A stretch of 43,993 nucleotides of DNA from JAFGJQ01 sp964586145. Lineage in GTDB: Bacteria > Planctomycetota > Phycisphaerae > UBA1845. Positions 33,780 to 42,220 of the stretch are shown piece after piece (the stretch's first letter is position 1; the number at the start of each line of letters is the position of its first letter). The position numbers and the translations under genes were made by a program. The stretch is from assembly GCA_964586145.1 (NCBI GenBank), contig CAZPHH010000037.1, forward strand, positions 1-43,993, given 5' to 3'. The notes under the pieces are model-generated. The model was given only the letters and a program-made list of their open reading frames with translations. It ran no database searches and had not been told where the DNA came from.

Positions 33780-35120
33780 ATGATGGCACGACAGCAGCGA
33801 CAAAGAACCGTGGGGGCAATCCGGGCGATGGCCGGGGCGGCCCTGGTGATGGTCGTCACGTGGCCGTGGGTCGCGCATCCGGGCGAGGCGGTGATTCTGG
33901 CCATGCCGGCGGCGCTGGGGTTGTGGCTGTGGCTCGGCTGGCCGGCGGTTCGGAGGATTCCTCTGCGCCGGTATGCGGTGTACGTCGTCGCGGTTGCGCC
34001 GGTTGTGGCGGCGGCGGCGTGGTTCGCGGCGTCGATGGCGCAGGGTCGGGTGATCTGGATCGAGGTGTTCTGGGCGTTGTACTTCCTGGTGGGCTGGCGG
34101 CTGGCCTGGGCGGCGTGGAAACGGACGGTCGGGCGACTCGGAGAACGGTGGCGGCGCTGGGGCCGGCGGGCTCGACATCGTGCGGGTGGATTGCGACACA
34201 TGGATGACTCGCGGATTCGATGGCGCGCCGTTGCCGCCTTGCTCATCCCCCCGGCGCGAGCGCTGCTGGTGGCGTGCGTCTTCGCTCCGCTCTTTCTGGG
34301 ATCTCTTCTGATCCATCGCCTGAAGATCGGCAACGCCGATCCTGCGGTCGTCTTTCCCGGCAGCTCATTGGAGACGGTCACGTTTGCGACGGAGGATGGG
34401 TTGCGACTGTCCGGCTGGTTCCTGGCCGAGGAAGGCAGCGACGCGACGGTGGTCATCTGCCACGGGGCGGGGGCCAACAAGGGCAACTTCGCCGCGTTCC
34501 TCCATCTGTTCAGGGAGGAGGGATATAACGCGCTGATTTTCGACTTTCGCGGGCACGGGGAGAGCGATGGACACACGCTGACCTTCGGCCTGTACGAATC
34601 GCGGGACGTCAGGGCCGCGGTGGACTGGCTCCGCAGCGAACGGTCGGAGGCCGCCCGGCACGTCTACGGCCTGGGCTCGTCTATGGGGGCGATGGCCCTG
34701 GTGCGGGCGGCGGCGGATGACCCGCGGATCGAGGCGGTGATTCTAGACAGTTGTTTCGCGTCGGCCCCGTTGCTGGCCGAGCAGCACCTGGGGAGCGGAA
34801 TCGCCGGCCGCACCGCCGGCACCCTGGTGTTGGGGGCGATGGCGCTTCACGCCGGCCGGTCGTTCCGGGTGTTGGACGCGCGGCCGGCCCTGGCCCGGCT
34901 GGCCGGTCGGCCGGTGCTGCTGATCCACGGCGACGCCGATCGCATAATTCCGCCGGTGAATCTGGACATTCTCTACGACGCGGCGGAATCGCCCAAGGAG
35001 AGATGGCTGGGGCCCGGTCCGCACAGCAACGTGCTGACCGAGGATTTTTACGGTTATCAGCGGCGCGTATTGGCTTTCCTGAGTGCGGCGAAGGCACGCG
35101 GGGAAGACATCCGTTCGTAG
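33780..35120 (+). CDS. Membrane-anchored alpha/beta hydrolase (446 aa)
   Basis: The first 165 residues hold four or more hydrophobic segments and very basic loops. The C-terminal 270 residues are an alpha/beta hydrolase: oxyanion region VICHGAGANKGNF, nucleophile elbow GSSMG (Ser301), acid residue in LLIHGDADRIIP and histidine in GPHSN. The likely activity is ester, amide or thioester hydrolysis; the substrate is unknown. Related proteins are often annotated as peptidase S15/acyltransferase-like. An ATGATG at 33780-33785 gives the start; upstream frame extension is not protein-like. The gene is convergent with rho (66-bp gap). Confidence 0.82.
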   Translation: MMARQQRQRTVGAIRAMAGAALVMVVTWPWVAHPGEAVILAMPAALGLWLWLGWPAVRRIPLRRYAVYVVAVAPVVAAAAWFAASMAQGRVIWIEVFWALYFLVGWRLAWAAWKRTVGRLGERWRRWGRRARHRAGGLRHMDDSRIRWRAVAALLIPPARALLVACVFAPLFLGSLLIHRLKIGNADPAVVFPGSSLETVTFATEDGLRLSGWFLAEEGSDATVVICHGAGANKGNFAAFLHLFREEGYNALIFDFRGHGESDGHTLTFGLYESRDVRAAVDWLRSERSEAARHVYGLGSSMGAMALVRAAADDPRIEAVILDSCFASAPLLAEQHLGSGIAGRTAGTLVLGAMALHAGRSFRVLDARPALARLAGRPVLLIHGDADRIIPPVNLDILYDAAESPKERWLGPGPHSNVLTEDFYGYQRRVLAFLSAAKARGEDIRS

Positions 35121-35186
35121 AAGCGCGGCCGGGTTTGGTCCGCGAGGCGGACCCTACACAGCCGGTTGTATCGGCACGTTGACGTT

Positions 35187-36656
35187 CTACGCGAGGTTCA
35201 TGGTCATCAGGAACTCCGCGTTCGTCCGGACCTTGTCCAGGCGGTTGCGGAGCATCTCGACGGATTCCACCACGTTCATGTCGGCCAGCACGCGGCGCAG
35301 GCGATAGACCAACTCCAACTCCTTGGGATCCAGCAGCAGTTCCTCCTTGCGGGTGCCGCTGGCCGGGATGTCGATGGCCGGCCACACGCGGCGGTCCACC
35401 AGGCGACGGTCCAGGTGCAGTTCGCTGTTGCCGGTGCCCTTGAACTCCTCAAAGATCACCTCGTCCATCTTGCTGCCCGTGTCGACCAGGGCGGTGCCGA
35501 TGATGGTGAGTGATCCGCCCTCCTCGATGTTGCGGGCGGCCCCGAAGAATCGCTTGGGTTTCTGCAGGGCGTTGGCGTCCACGCCGCCGGAGAGGATTTT
35601 GCCGGAGTGCGGCACCTCGGTGTTGTGAGCACGAGCCAGGCGGGTGATGGAGTCCAGCAGGATCACCACGTCGCGGCCGTACTCGACCAGGCGCTTGGCC
35701 TTTTCCAGCACCATGTCGGCCACCTGCACGTGGCGGGAGGCGGGCTCGTCAAAGGTCGAGCTGACGACCTCGGCCTCGGTGTTGCGCTGCATTTCCGTCA
35801 CTTCTTCCGGACGCTCGTCGATGAGCAGGATGATGACGTAGCACTCCGGCTGGTTCGTGGTGATGGCGTTGGCCATTTTCTGGAGCAGCACCGTCTTGCC
35901 CGTGCGGGGCGGGGCGACGATGAGCATGCGCTGGCCCCGGCCGATCGGCGTGACCAGGTCGACAATACGCATATTCAGTTCGCCCGGGGTGGTTTCCAGG
36001 ATCAACCGCCGGTCCGGATGCAGCGGGGTGAGGTCCTCGAAGTTCGTCTTTTCCGTAACGGCCTCCGGGTCCTCGAAGTTGATGGCCTCCACCCGCAGCA
36101 GGGCGAAATAGCGTTCCGACTCTTTGGGGGGCCGGATCTGGCCGGCCACCACGTGCCCGGTGCGCAGTCCGAACCGGCGGATCTGCGACGGGCTGACGTA
36201 GATGTCGTCCGGGCAGGGCATGTAGTTGTACTCGGGGCTGCGGAGAAAGCCGAACCCGTCGGGCAGAATCTCCAGCACGCCCTCGCCGTACATCAGCCCG
36301 TTGCGGTTGATGCGGTCCTTGAGGATCTTGAAGATGAGGTCCTGTTTCTTGAGGCCGGTGTACTCGGTGAGGCCTTCGGCCCTGGCCACGTCGTGCAGCT
36401 CGGTGACCGTCATCTTCTGCAACTGCGTGATGTGCAGGTCTCCCTTCTTGACCTCTTCGTAGCGGGCGTGGGTTTCGGCGTCGATGCTGTCGACCGTGGG
36501 CGGCGGCGGCGGCGTCGACGGTTCGACCGGCTCCGTCGCATCGGCTTCCACGACCGGCGCTTCGTCCGCCGCCGGGGCCTTGCTGTTCCGCGGGCGCGGG
36601 GACGTCGAGGTTCTGCGAACGGTTCGGGTACGACTGGTGCTGCTGGCTTTCGCCAT
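35187..36656 (-). CDS. rho: Transcription termination factor Rho (489 aa)
   Basis: A hexameric RNA-dependent ATPase that ends transcription. Order: a non-conserved basic, then acidic and Pro-rich N-terminal extension (about 1-68), a Rho N-terminal helix domain (KMTVTELHDVARAEGL), an RNA-binding cold-shock-like domain (LEILPDGFGFLRSPEYNYMP), and the ATPase core with Walker A APPRTGKT (248-255). The Q loop and R loop region is seen in KPKRFFGAARNIEEGGSLTI. The N-terminal extension makes it longer than the 419 residues of E. coli Rho, as in many high-GC phyla. Start ATG 36656 after CAGGAG. coaE lies upstream in the same direction. Confidence 0.96.
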   Translation of the reverse strand: MAKASSTSRTRTVRRTSTSPRPRNSKAPAADEAPVVEADATEPVEPSTPPPPPTVDSIDAETHARYEEVKKGDLHITQLQKMTVTELHDVARAEGLTEYTGLKKQDLIFKILKDRINRNGLMYGEGVLEILPDGFGFLRSPEYNYMPCPDDIYVSPSQIRRFGLRTGHVVAGQIRPPKESERYFALLRVEAINFEDPEAVTEKTNFEDLTPLHPDRRLILETTPGELNMRIVDLVTPIGRGQRMLIVAPPRTGKTVLLQKMANAITTNQPECYVIILLIDERPEEVTEMQRNTEAEVVSSTFDEPASRHVQVADMVLEKAKRLVEYGRDVVILLDSITRLARAHNTEVPHSGKILSGGVDANALQKPKRFFGAARNIEEGGSLTIIGTALVDTGSKMDEVIFEEFKGTGNSELHLDRRLVDRRVWPAIDIPASGTRKEELLLDPKELELVYRLRRVLADMNVVESVEMLRNRLDKVRTNAEFLMTMNLA

Positions 36657-36778
36657 GACGAAAATCTCCTGCCCGGCTGACGGGTGTGTCAAACGGATGC
36701 GTGTCGAGTCGGAATGGACTGACGTTCGCGACGTTTCACGTTTTCGGTTTTGTCTGGCATCCTCCGGGGATGCCCCTC

Positions 36779-37402
36779 TTACGGTGTGCCATGTTCCTCA
36801 TGAAGAATCCGGGATATCAGGCGCCTGACCTGGCGACGGAGTTCGTCGAGCCCCGAGTTGCCGTCCACAATATAATCGGCCCGGCGCCGCTTGCTGTCCA
36901 GCGAATCCTGCAACTCTTCCCGGCGGTCAAACTCCTGTTCACTCCATCCCCGCGTGGCCTGCACGCGGGCCCGCCGCACGTCCCGGTCCGCGTCGACGAA
37001 CACAATCGCGTCACAGGCGTCGGCCAGCCCCGCCTCAAACAGCAACGGGCTGTCCAGCACGATCAGCCGAACCGCGGGATCGGACCGGGCGGCCGCCATC
37101 TGCTCGCGGCGCCGGGCGGCCACGCGCGGGTGAATCAACCCCTCCAACCGGGCTCGTTGGGCCGCATCCCGAAAGACGATCCCCGCGACCCGCTCCCGGT
37201 CCACGCTGCCGTCCGGTCTGCAGATCGAGTCACTCCACCACTGCCGCATCACCGCGACGACAGCCGGGTCGTCCATCTCCGCCCGGGCCAACCGGTCCGA
37301 ATCGATGATACAGCCTCCCACGTCGCCCGCGATCCGCGCGACGGCGGACTTGCCGGCACCAATTCCCCCGGCCAATCCGATGACGGGCTTTGACGCCTTC
37401 AG
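36779..37402 (-). CDS. coaE: Dephospho-CoA kinase, probable CTG start (207 aa)
   Basis: The last step of coenzyme A synthesis: phosphorylation of dephospho-CoA. The P-loop GGIGAGKS, DSDRLAR, the lid-associated HPRV and the LLFEAGLAD segment fit CoaE. The only conventional start, TTG 37375, would begin inside the first beta strand, losing KPVIGL before the P-loop. In-frame codons back to the stop near 37500 include no ATG, GTG or other TTG. A CTG at 37402 is preceded by AAAGGA nine bases upstream and restores the normal N-terminus, so I take it as the start. It is followed by rho (122-bp gap) and preceded by a strong promoter with a 335-base leader. Confidence 0.85.
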   Translation of the reverse strand: MKASKPVIGLAGGIGAGKSAVARIAGDVGGCIIDSDRLARAEMDDPAVVAVMRQWWSDSICRPDGSVDRERVAGIVFRDAAQRARLEGLIHPRVAARRREQMAAARSDPAVRLIVLDSPLLFEAGLADACDAIVFVDADRDVRRARVQATRGWSEQEFDRREELQDSLDSKRRRADYIVDGNSGLDELRRQVRRLISRILHEEHGTP

Positions 37403-37838
37403 GGCCCGGTTTCCTTTGTCGAACCGACCCGCGCCGCGCGGGCGTCGGATACGCCGAACGGTACCCCAGCGCTCTCGCCGCCCCCGTGGGACCTGGTCCG
37501 GAACACCTCACCCCATCCATGGAGGGCTCACACGCATCCCTGACCTGACTTCACCATGCGTCTGTGCCGAAACGAAACCGACAAGTCAGCGAACGTGCGC
37601 CCCAGATAGGCCCGTCGCCCTCCGCCCGTAGCATCCGTACCCGTGCATTCCTCAAGCCAAGCGGGCTGTACCATCGGGCGGATACGCAGGAAGGCTGCCG
37701 GAACGGCATTACTTTCCCCGGATGCCCCGGGAAATCTGCTAGCATCATATCCACTCGGGACCGACTTGTCACCCCCCTTTTTTGTCGGAAATTTCGCCCG
37801 GCCGAGCGGGAGTCCGGCTCGCGGACGGGACCACGCGG
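37403..37838 (-). other. Long leader/intergenic region upstream of coaE
   Basis: About 436 bp between the VOC gene end and coaE. The promoter at 37744-37772 would give a transcript leader of about 335 bases. Within it a 52-codon frame starts at ATG near 37709 (MPFRQPSCV...), with GGGGAAAG upstream, and another frame runs over the same bases; neither is convincingly coding. GCATCC near the 5' end can pair with GGATGC about 200 bases on. It could be a regulatory leader, a small RNA or a small gene. Confidence 0.4.
37744..37772 (-). promoter_or_regulatory. Strong sigma-70-type promoter upstream of coaE-rho
   Basis: On the minus strand GTGACA (37772-37767), a 17-base spacer, then TATGAT (37749-37744). 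It lies in an unusually AT-rich patch of this GC-rich sequence. The first base of the transcript would be near 37737. Confidence 0.65.
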
Positions 37839-38240
37839 TCAGAAGGCCCCCGGCCAGTGCTGCTTGATCTCGATCCGATTGCCACCCGGGTCGAGCAGGG
37901 ACACCCGCCGGTCGGTGAAGTTCAACCCGCGGAGTCGGTCGAACGCGACGCCGCGTTCCTCCATGGCCTCCATGGCCTCCGGAAGAGAAGCCACCTCGAC
38001 CACCAACCGACAGGCCACGGTTTCCAGCGCGGGACGCGGCACCAGTCTGTAGCGGAGCTCCAGGTTGCCCGATCGGAACCGGAGCCACGCCTCGTCGGAC
38101 GCGGTCGCGAGGCCCTCCGTGCCCGCGCGAAGCTGGCGCAAGCCGACCACGTCCTGGTACAGCCACACCAGGTCCGGTTCGCACGCGGGCCCGCCTTCCA
38201 GTACGACGTGGTCGACGGCAACGATCTGGCTCGTTCGCAT
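37839..38240 (-). CDS. VOC (glyoxalase/bleomycin-resistance) family protein (133 aa)
   Basis: A small protein with the paired beta-alpha-beta-beta-beta fold of the vicinal oxygen chelate superfamily: VAVDHVVLEGGP at the start, WLYQDVVGLRQL, and the C-terminal LLDPGGNRIEIKQHW that ends such domains. A single metal-ligand-like His (DHVVL) and Glu (IEIKQ) are in the expected strands. Substrates vary widely in this family (lyases, dioxygenases, resistance proteins), and none can be assigned. Start ATG 38240; the frame extending to 38411 runs antisense to nothing useful and overlaps mreC. It follows mreC by 61 bp on the same strand. Confidence 0.78.
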   Translation of the reverse strand: MRTSQIVAVDHVVLEGGPACEPDLVWLYQDVVGLRQLRAGTEGLATASDEAWLRFRSGNLELRYRLVPRPALETVACRLVVEVASLPEAMEAMEERGVAFDRLRGLNFTDRRVSLLDPGGNRIEIKQHWPGAF

Positions 38241-38301
38241 GGCACACGTCCGGCCAGGCGGATCGCCGCCGCCCGGATGCGATTCTTTCGCGGCAGCGGG
38301 A

Positions 38302-39225
38302 TCAGGGCGGCTCCGCCGTGCCGGTTTGCACGATGTACACGCGGCGCAACTGCTCCGGCTGCACCGCGGGCTCCACGTCCAGAATGTACAACGTGCCGTT
38401 CTCGGGGTCACGTCGAATCGTGCTTACCCGGCCGATCACGACGGGGGCGGGCAGAATGACCTCGGCGCCGGATGTCATCACAATGTCACCCGTTTGGATG
38501 TCCCCGGACAGAACGTACTTCTGAGCCACGTCCCGGATTTCCAGCCGTCCCTTGCCGGCGCCCTGGAGGATGAACTCACGGTCGAGCGGCAACGGCGCCC
38601 CGCCGCGCACGCGGCTGATCGTTACCACCATGTCGGTGCCGGGATCGGTCAGCAGCCGCACGCGGGCGGTGTGCGTGCCGGTATTGACGACGGTGCCCAC
38701 CAGCGCCTCGCTGGAGAGCACGCGCAGGCCGTCCTGCACGCCCTGCTGTGATCCGGCGTTCACGGTGAAATGATCCGACAGGACGGCCAACCCGGGTCTC
38801 ACGCTCCGTCGGGAGCCGGCATCGACCGCGACGGAGGATCGCCAGCTCAACAGGTCCTGGCTGATGACATGGGCTCGAATCAGGTCACCGCGCGTATCCA
38901 GGCCTAGTTCCCGGATGGCGGTCAGTTCCTCGTTCTGCCGCTCCAGCACTTCCATGCGTGCGGTTAACGAGTGCAGCAGGTTTTCCAGGGCGACGTCCGG
39001 GCGGTCGGTCGCGTCCGCCGCCGTCGGCGCCGGCGGCCCCACGAAGTCTTCCACGGAAGCGATGCTCCGGTTCGTCACGGCCTGGATCGGGGCGACGACC
39101 TGCACGAGGTTCGCCAGCCAGCCGGTGTACCGGGGCGGCGCAATCAGGGCCGCCAGCGACAGGGTCAGCAGGACCACGAACGCCAGACTTCGTCGGGAGA
39201 TTCGTTTTGAGCGTCGATCACGCAT
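38302..39225 (-). CDS. mreC: Rod shape-determining protein MreC (307 aa)
   Basis: A bitopic membrane protein linking MreB to the periplasmic wall-synthesis machinery. A basic N-terminus precedes one membrane helix (about 14-32), then a coiled coil (about 80-105; LLHSLTARMEVLERQNEELT) and the two beta-domains with the family signatures VNAGSQQGVQDGLRVLS and SGDIQTGDIVMTSGAEV. Length is normal (about 280-350). Start ATG 39225 follows mreB after 73 bp, the standard mreBC order. No mreD follows; the next gene downstream is the VOC protein. Confidence 0.93.
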   Translation of the reverse strand: MRDRRSKRISRRSLAFVVLLTLSLAALIAPPRYTGWLANLVQVVAPIQAVTNRSIASVEDFVGPPAPTAADATDRPDVALENLLHSLTARMEVLERQNEELTAIRELGLDTRGDLIRAHVISQDLLSWRSSVAVDAGSRRSVRPGLAVLSDHFTVNAGSQQGVQDGLRVLSSEALVGTVVNTGTHTARVRLLTDPGTDMVVTISRVRGGAPLPLDREFILQGAGKGRLEIRDVAQKYVLSGDIQTGDIVMTSGAEVILPAPVVIGRVSTIRRDPENGTLYILDVEPAVQPEQLRRVYIVQTGTAEPP

Positions 39226-39298
39226 GACGGTATGCGCAGCCGCGGCTCAGGCCCGGCACGGCAACCGGCCGGGAACGCCGCACGATCCCGACGCCGGA

Positions 39299-40351
39299 CT
39301 ACAACTCGTCCGCGTCGGACTCCATCGTCTCTTTCCAGAGCGACAGGTTGTCCAGGTAGACGGCGGTCCCGCGGGCCACGCAACTCAACGGATCGTCCAC
39401 GAGGCGAACGTCCAGCCCGGTCCCCTGGCTCATAATCTGATCCAGCCCGCGGAGCAGCGCGCCTCCGCCGGCCAGCCAGATGCCGTTTTCCACGAGGTCG
39501 GCGGCCAGTTCCGGCTCCGCCCGCTCCAGCGTACGCGTCACGCAGTCCAGAATGGCGCTGATGGGCTCGCTGAGGGCCTCGCGGATTTCCTGGCTGCTGA
39601 CCACGGTTTTGCGGGGCAGACCGCTGATCAGATCGCGGCCGCGCACCTCGCGCGACAGCTCGTCCTCCAGATCGGAGATGGACCCGATCTCGATCTTGAT
39701 CTGCTCGGCCGTCTGCTGCCCGACCATGAGATTGTAGTTCCGCCGGAGGTAGTTGATGATGGCCTCGTCCATGTCGTCACCGGCCACGCGGATGGACTCG
39801 CATACCGCGATGTCCGCCAGCGACATGATCGCCACCTCCGTGGTGCCGCCCCCGATGTCCACGATCATCGACGCGGTCGCCTCGGCCACGGGCAACCCGG
39901 CCCCGATGCCGGCGGCCATGGGCTCCTCCACCAGGTAGACGCGGCGGGCGCCGGCCCGCTCGGCGGAGTTGTAGACCGCCCGCTTCTCCACCGCGGTGAT
40001 GCCCGAGGGAACCGCGATGACCACCCGCGGCTTGAAGAAGTTGCTCCGGCCGTGGACCTTCCGAATGAAGTACCCCAGCATCGCCTCCGTGATGTCGAAA
40101 TCGGCGATCACCCCGTCCTTCAGTGGCCGGATGGCGCTGATGGAGCCGGGCGTCTTGCCGAGCATCTCCTTGGCGACCAGGCCCACGGCGTTTCCGTCGT
40201 TCAGGACCTTGTTGGTGCCTCGCTTGACCGCCACCACCGACGGCTCATTGAGGACGATGCCCTCTCCCTTGACGCAGACCAGGGTGTTGCAGGTGCCCAG
40301 GTCGATCCCCATGTCGACGCTGAACATGCCGAGCAAGGAATCAAAGATCAC
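39299..40351 (-). CDS. mreB: Rod shape-determining protein MreB (350 aa)
   Basis: An actin-like ATPase that forms membrane-bound filaments guiding lateral cell-wall synthesis. The phosphate-1 motif MGIDLGTCNTLV (14-25), IVLNEPSVVA, phosphate-2 MIVDIGGGTTEVA and adenosine motif GGGALLRGLD are intact, and the length is normal for bacterial MreB. An N-terminal IFDSLLGMF could be a membrane-binding amphipathic segment. Start GTG 40351 has GGGAG about eight bases upstream. It heads the mreBC pair. A gene for a 47-residue membrane protein and a coiled-coil membrane protein lie just upstream on the same strand. Confidence 0.96.
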   Translation of the reverse strand: MIFDSLLGMFSVDMGIDLGTCNTLVCVKGEGIVLNEPSVVAVKRGTNKVLNDGNAVGLVAKEMLGKTPGSISAIRPLKDGVIADFDITEAMLGYFIRKVHGRSNFFKPRVVIAVPSGITAVEKRAVYNSAERAGARRVYLVEEPMAAGIGAGLPVAEATASMIVDIGGGTTEVAIMSLADIAVCESIRVAGDDMDEAIINYLRRNYNLMVGQQTAEQIKIEIGSISDLEDELSREVRGRDLISGLPRKTVVSSQEIREALSEPISAILDCVTRTLERAEPELAADLVENGIWLAGGGALLRGLDQIMSQGTGLDVRLVDDPLSCVARGTAVYLDNLSLWKETMESDADEL

Positions 40352-40508
40352 GGCAGGCTCCCGTCCGTTTCACACACCGCTGGCCGGCATCCCGACAGAT
40401 GCACTAACGATGTCGACGCGTCGTACAGATGAACTTTAAGGGATATGGCTGCATCCCTGCCAATGGTCACGCTCATGCCCGCTCCGCCGGCCGAGCCAGG
40501 GCCCCGTC

Positions 40509-40652
40509 TCAGAACGGCAGCCAACTATCGAACAACGCACCACTGCGAACGGCCAAAACCACCGTTCCCAGCATCATGAACGCGGCCGCGACGATAATCA
40601 GAAGCGAATACACGTCATTGGCCGGACTGGATGGGGGTCCCGATTCTGCCAT
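40509..40652 (-). CDS. Tiny membrane protein (47 aa)
   Basis: A small reading frame (MAESGPPSSPANDVYSLLLI... ending DSWLPF) with a single membrane helix of about 22 residues (LLIIVAAAFMMLGTVVLAV) and short polar ends. The ATG at 40652 has GGGAG nine bases upstream, and the stop TGA is at 40509-40511. Composition, ribosome site and placement between two same-strand genes support a real small gene. It lies 56 bp after the coiled-coil membrane protein gene and 157 bp before mreB. A helper of one of these is possible but unproven. Confidence 0.7.
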   Translation of the reverse strand: MAESGPPSSPANDVYSLLIIVAAAFMMLGTVVLAVRSGALFDSWLPF

Positions 40653-40708
40653 GTCAGCGCGCTCCCGGTACGCTACAGACCGCGGGCGTACCCGCCGGGT
40701 CCGTCAGC

Positions 40709-41596
40709 TCAATCCACAACTCCCATCCGCGACTCGTCCATCACCAGGTCGCCGGTGCGGGGGGTGCCCCGCGTCAGCGTGATCCGTCCGGCAGACTTGT
40801 CCGGCTCCACGTCCGTCACTTCCAGGTCGCCGATGAAATCGCCGCCCCGGTAAATCACAAACACCATTCCCGCCTCCACGCCGTCCGCCGAGCCCACGCT
40901 GATCGACGCGCGTCGGCCTTCGACCTCCAGCAGTCGCCCGCGGATCGGGGTACCCGTGGTCTCGGTCAAGGGGAGAACGCGTCCCTTGCTGACGCCGGCG
41001 GGGACCTCCGCCAGCATGGTGGGCGGTTCCTTGGCGGCCTGGGCGAGCCGCCGGTTTTCGTTCCGCAGGATGTAGACCTGCTGCTCGAGCTGCCGCTTCT
41101 CCTGCTCCATCGCGATGATCTGGGTCGCCTGTTCGCTGACGCGGTCGTCCAGGTCCTGGTTGCGTTTCTCCAGATCCAGCTTCCGCTGCTCCAGGGCGCC
41201 GGCCCGGTCGCTATCCGTCTTCCACCCGGTCTCGGCGATCAGGAGCTGACTGCTCAGCCGGTTCGCCAGATCGTCGGCACTGCGCTTTTCCAGCGTCATG
41301 GCCGTCAGTTCCGCCTCGCGCTTGGCCAGGTCCCGGGCCATCTGCTCGTGGGCGCCCGTCAATTCATCCGTCTTGCGATTCAGGGCGGCCCGCACGTCCA
41401 GCCAGGTGGCTTTCTCCGCGGCGTGCGACGCGCTGAGGTTTCGCATCGCGGATTCGACCGCCTGGGCGTTGGCTCGGTAGTCGTCCGCGAGCTTTTTCCA
41501 GTCGTTGGTCTGCACCACGAAGGAAATCGCCATCATCGTGAAGGCAATGCTGAAAACAGCGAGCAGAACGATGAAAACTTTCGTGAGTGTGCTCAA
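40709..41596 (-). CDS. Coiled-coil membrane protein of unknown function (295 aa)
   Basis: One N-terminal membrane helix (about 8-28, VFIVLLAVFSIAFTMMAISF), then a long coiled coil (about 30-190) rich in Glu/Gln/Lys/Arg. A compact beta-rich C-terminal domain (about 200-295) follows, with GTPIRGRLLEVEGRRASISV, DGVEAGMVFVIYRG and GRITLTRGTPRTGDLV. That C-terminal region resembles the FlgT_C-like or MreC-type beta repeats, but I cannot place it. The start is TTG 41596: AAAGGAG (41610-41604) lies seven bases upstream, while the TTG at 41602 is too close. A promoter lies about 190 bases upstream. Downstream are the 47-residue protein and mreBC. Confidence 0.72.
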   Translation of the reverse strand: MSTLTKVFIVLLAVFSIAFTMMAISFVVQTNDWKKLADDYRANAQAVESAMRNLSASHAAEKATWLDVRAALNRKTDELTGAHEQMARDLAKREAELTAMTLEKRSADDLANRLSSQLLIAETGWKTDSDRAGALEQRKLDLEKRNQDLDDRVSEQATQIIAMEQEKRQLEQQVYILRNENRRLAQAAKEPPTMLAEVPAGVSKGRVLPLTETTGTPIRGRLLEVEGRRASISVGSADGVEAGMVFVIYRGGDFIGDLEVTDVEPDKSAGRITLTRGTPRTGDLVMDESRMGVVD

Positions 41597-41780
41597 CGGC
41601 AATCTCCTTTAACGTGCGTGCAGCCGTGCGTAGGCGAGGTCAATCGGCGGGCTTCCTGCGGGCCCGGACCTTCCCGGGCTGTTGGGGGGAGGGGGTCGCT
41701 CCGTACGCGACGCGTCCGTCCGACTCGACCGGGACGGGCATCCCTGCCCGGCCGATTCACCCGCGCCGTAACCTGTCAAC

Positions 41781-41809
41781 CGTATAGCCCACGGACGCGA
41801 TTCTTGCAA
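41781..41809 (-). promoter_or_regulatory. Probable promoter of the coiled-coil/mreBC block
   Basis: On the minus strand TTGCAA (41809-41804) and TATACG (41786-41781) with a 17-base spacer, about 185 bases before the TTG start at 41596. A TTGACA also occurs just downstream (41779-41774) but lacks a -10. Confidence 0.55.
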
Positions 41810-41866
41810 CCCCCTTTTCGGCCGTGGCGCCAGGATTTGCATCGGCAGTCCGCTGCCAGGACCGCC

Positions 41867-42220
41867 TCAGGCCGACCCCATGCGGGGCCGGTCAAACCGC
41901 AGGGCCACCCCGACCGAATCGCCGTCCGAGCCCACGTCCACGCGGGTCCGAACCACGGTGGCGTACTCGCCCGGACTCAGACGCCGAGGGTTGGGTTCGT
42001 TCGCGCTGTCCGCACCGAGCAGCACTTCAAAACGCTGCCCGACCGCCACCCCGAAACCGATTGGGGCCGAGACGTAGACACCGGCATCCGAGACGTCGTG
42101 CAGCCGACAGCGCAGCACTTCACAGCCGCGCAGGGAGATCAGGCAGACCTCTGCGTGCTGCTGCTGCCGCTGACTGCTGCGACGCTCTTCCAGACTTACA
42201 AGAGGGTCACCCGCGGTCAC
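41867..42220 (-). CDS. PilZ domain protein, putative c-di-GMP receptor (117 aa)
   Basis: A single-domain PilZ protein. The N-terminal RRSSQRQ arginine motif and the DVSDAGVYV (D/NxSxxG) motif, about 30 residues later, are the two c-di-GMP-contacting elements of the family, though RxxxR is only approximately kept. The C-terminus GVALRFDRPR ends the beta barrel. It probably links c-di-GMP levels to a surface or motility function. The start is GTG 42220, which has GGAGGT five bases upstream; a longer frame to 42247 adds nine residues with no ribosome site. It follows pyrC in the same direction, with its own promoter. Confidence 0.82.
   Translation of the reverse strand: MTAGDPLVSLEERRSSQRQQQHAEVCLISLRGCEVLRCRLHDVSDAGVYVSAPIGFGVAVGQRFEVLLGADSANEPNPRRLSPGEYATVVRTRVDVGSDGDSVGVALRFDRPRMGSA

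Noticed and set aside
37403..37740. Leader considered as SRP RNA, RNase P RNA or 6S RNA
   Set aside because: The conserved SRP GGAAGCAG-type core and RNase P P4 sequences are absent, and no long closing hairpin is evident.
37528..38247. Minus-strand frame of about 239 codons over the VOC gene and the coaE leader
   Set aside because: It is antisense/out of frame to a recognised VOC domain; its last 48 residues look more protein-like but have no start signal I can defend.
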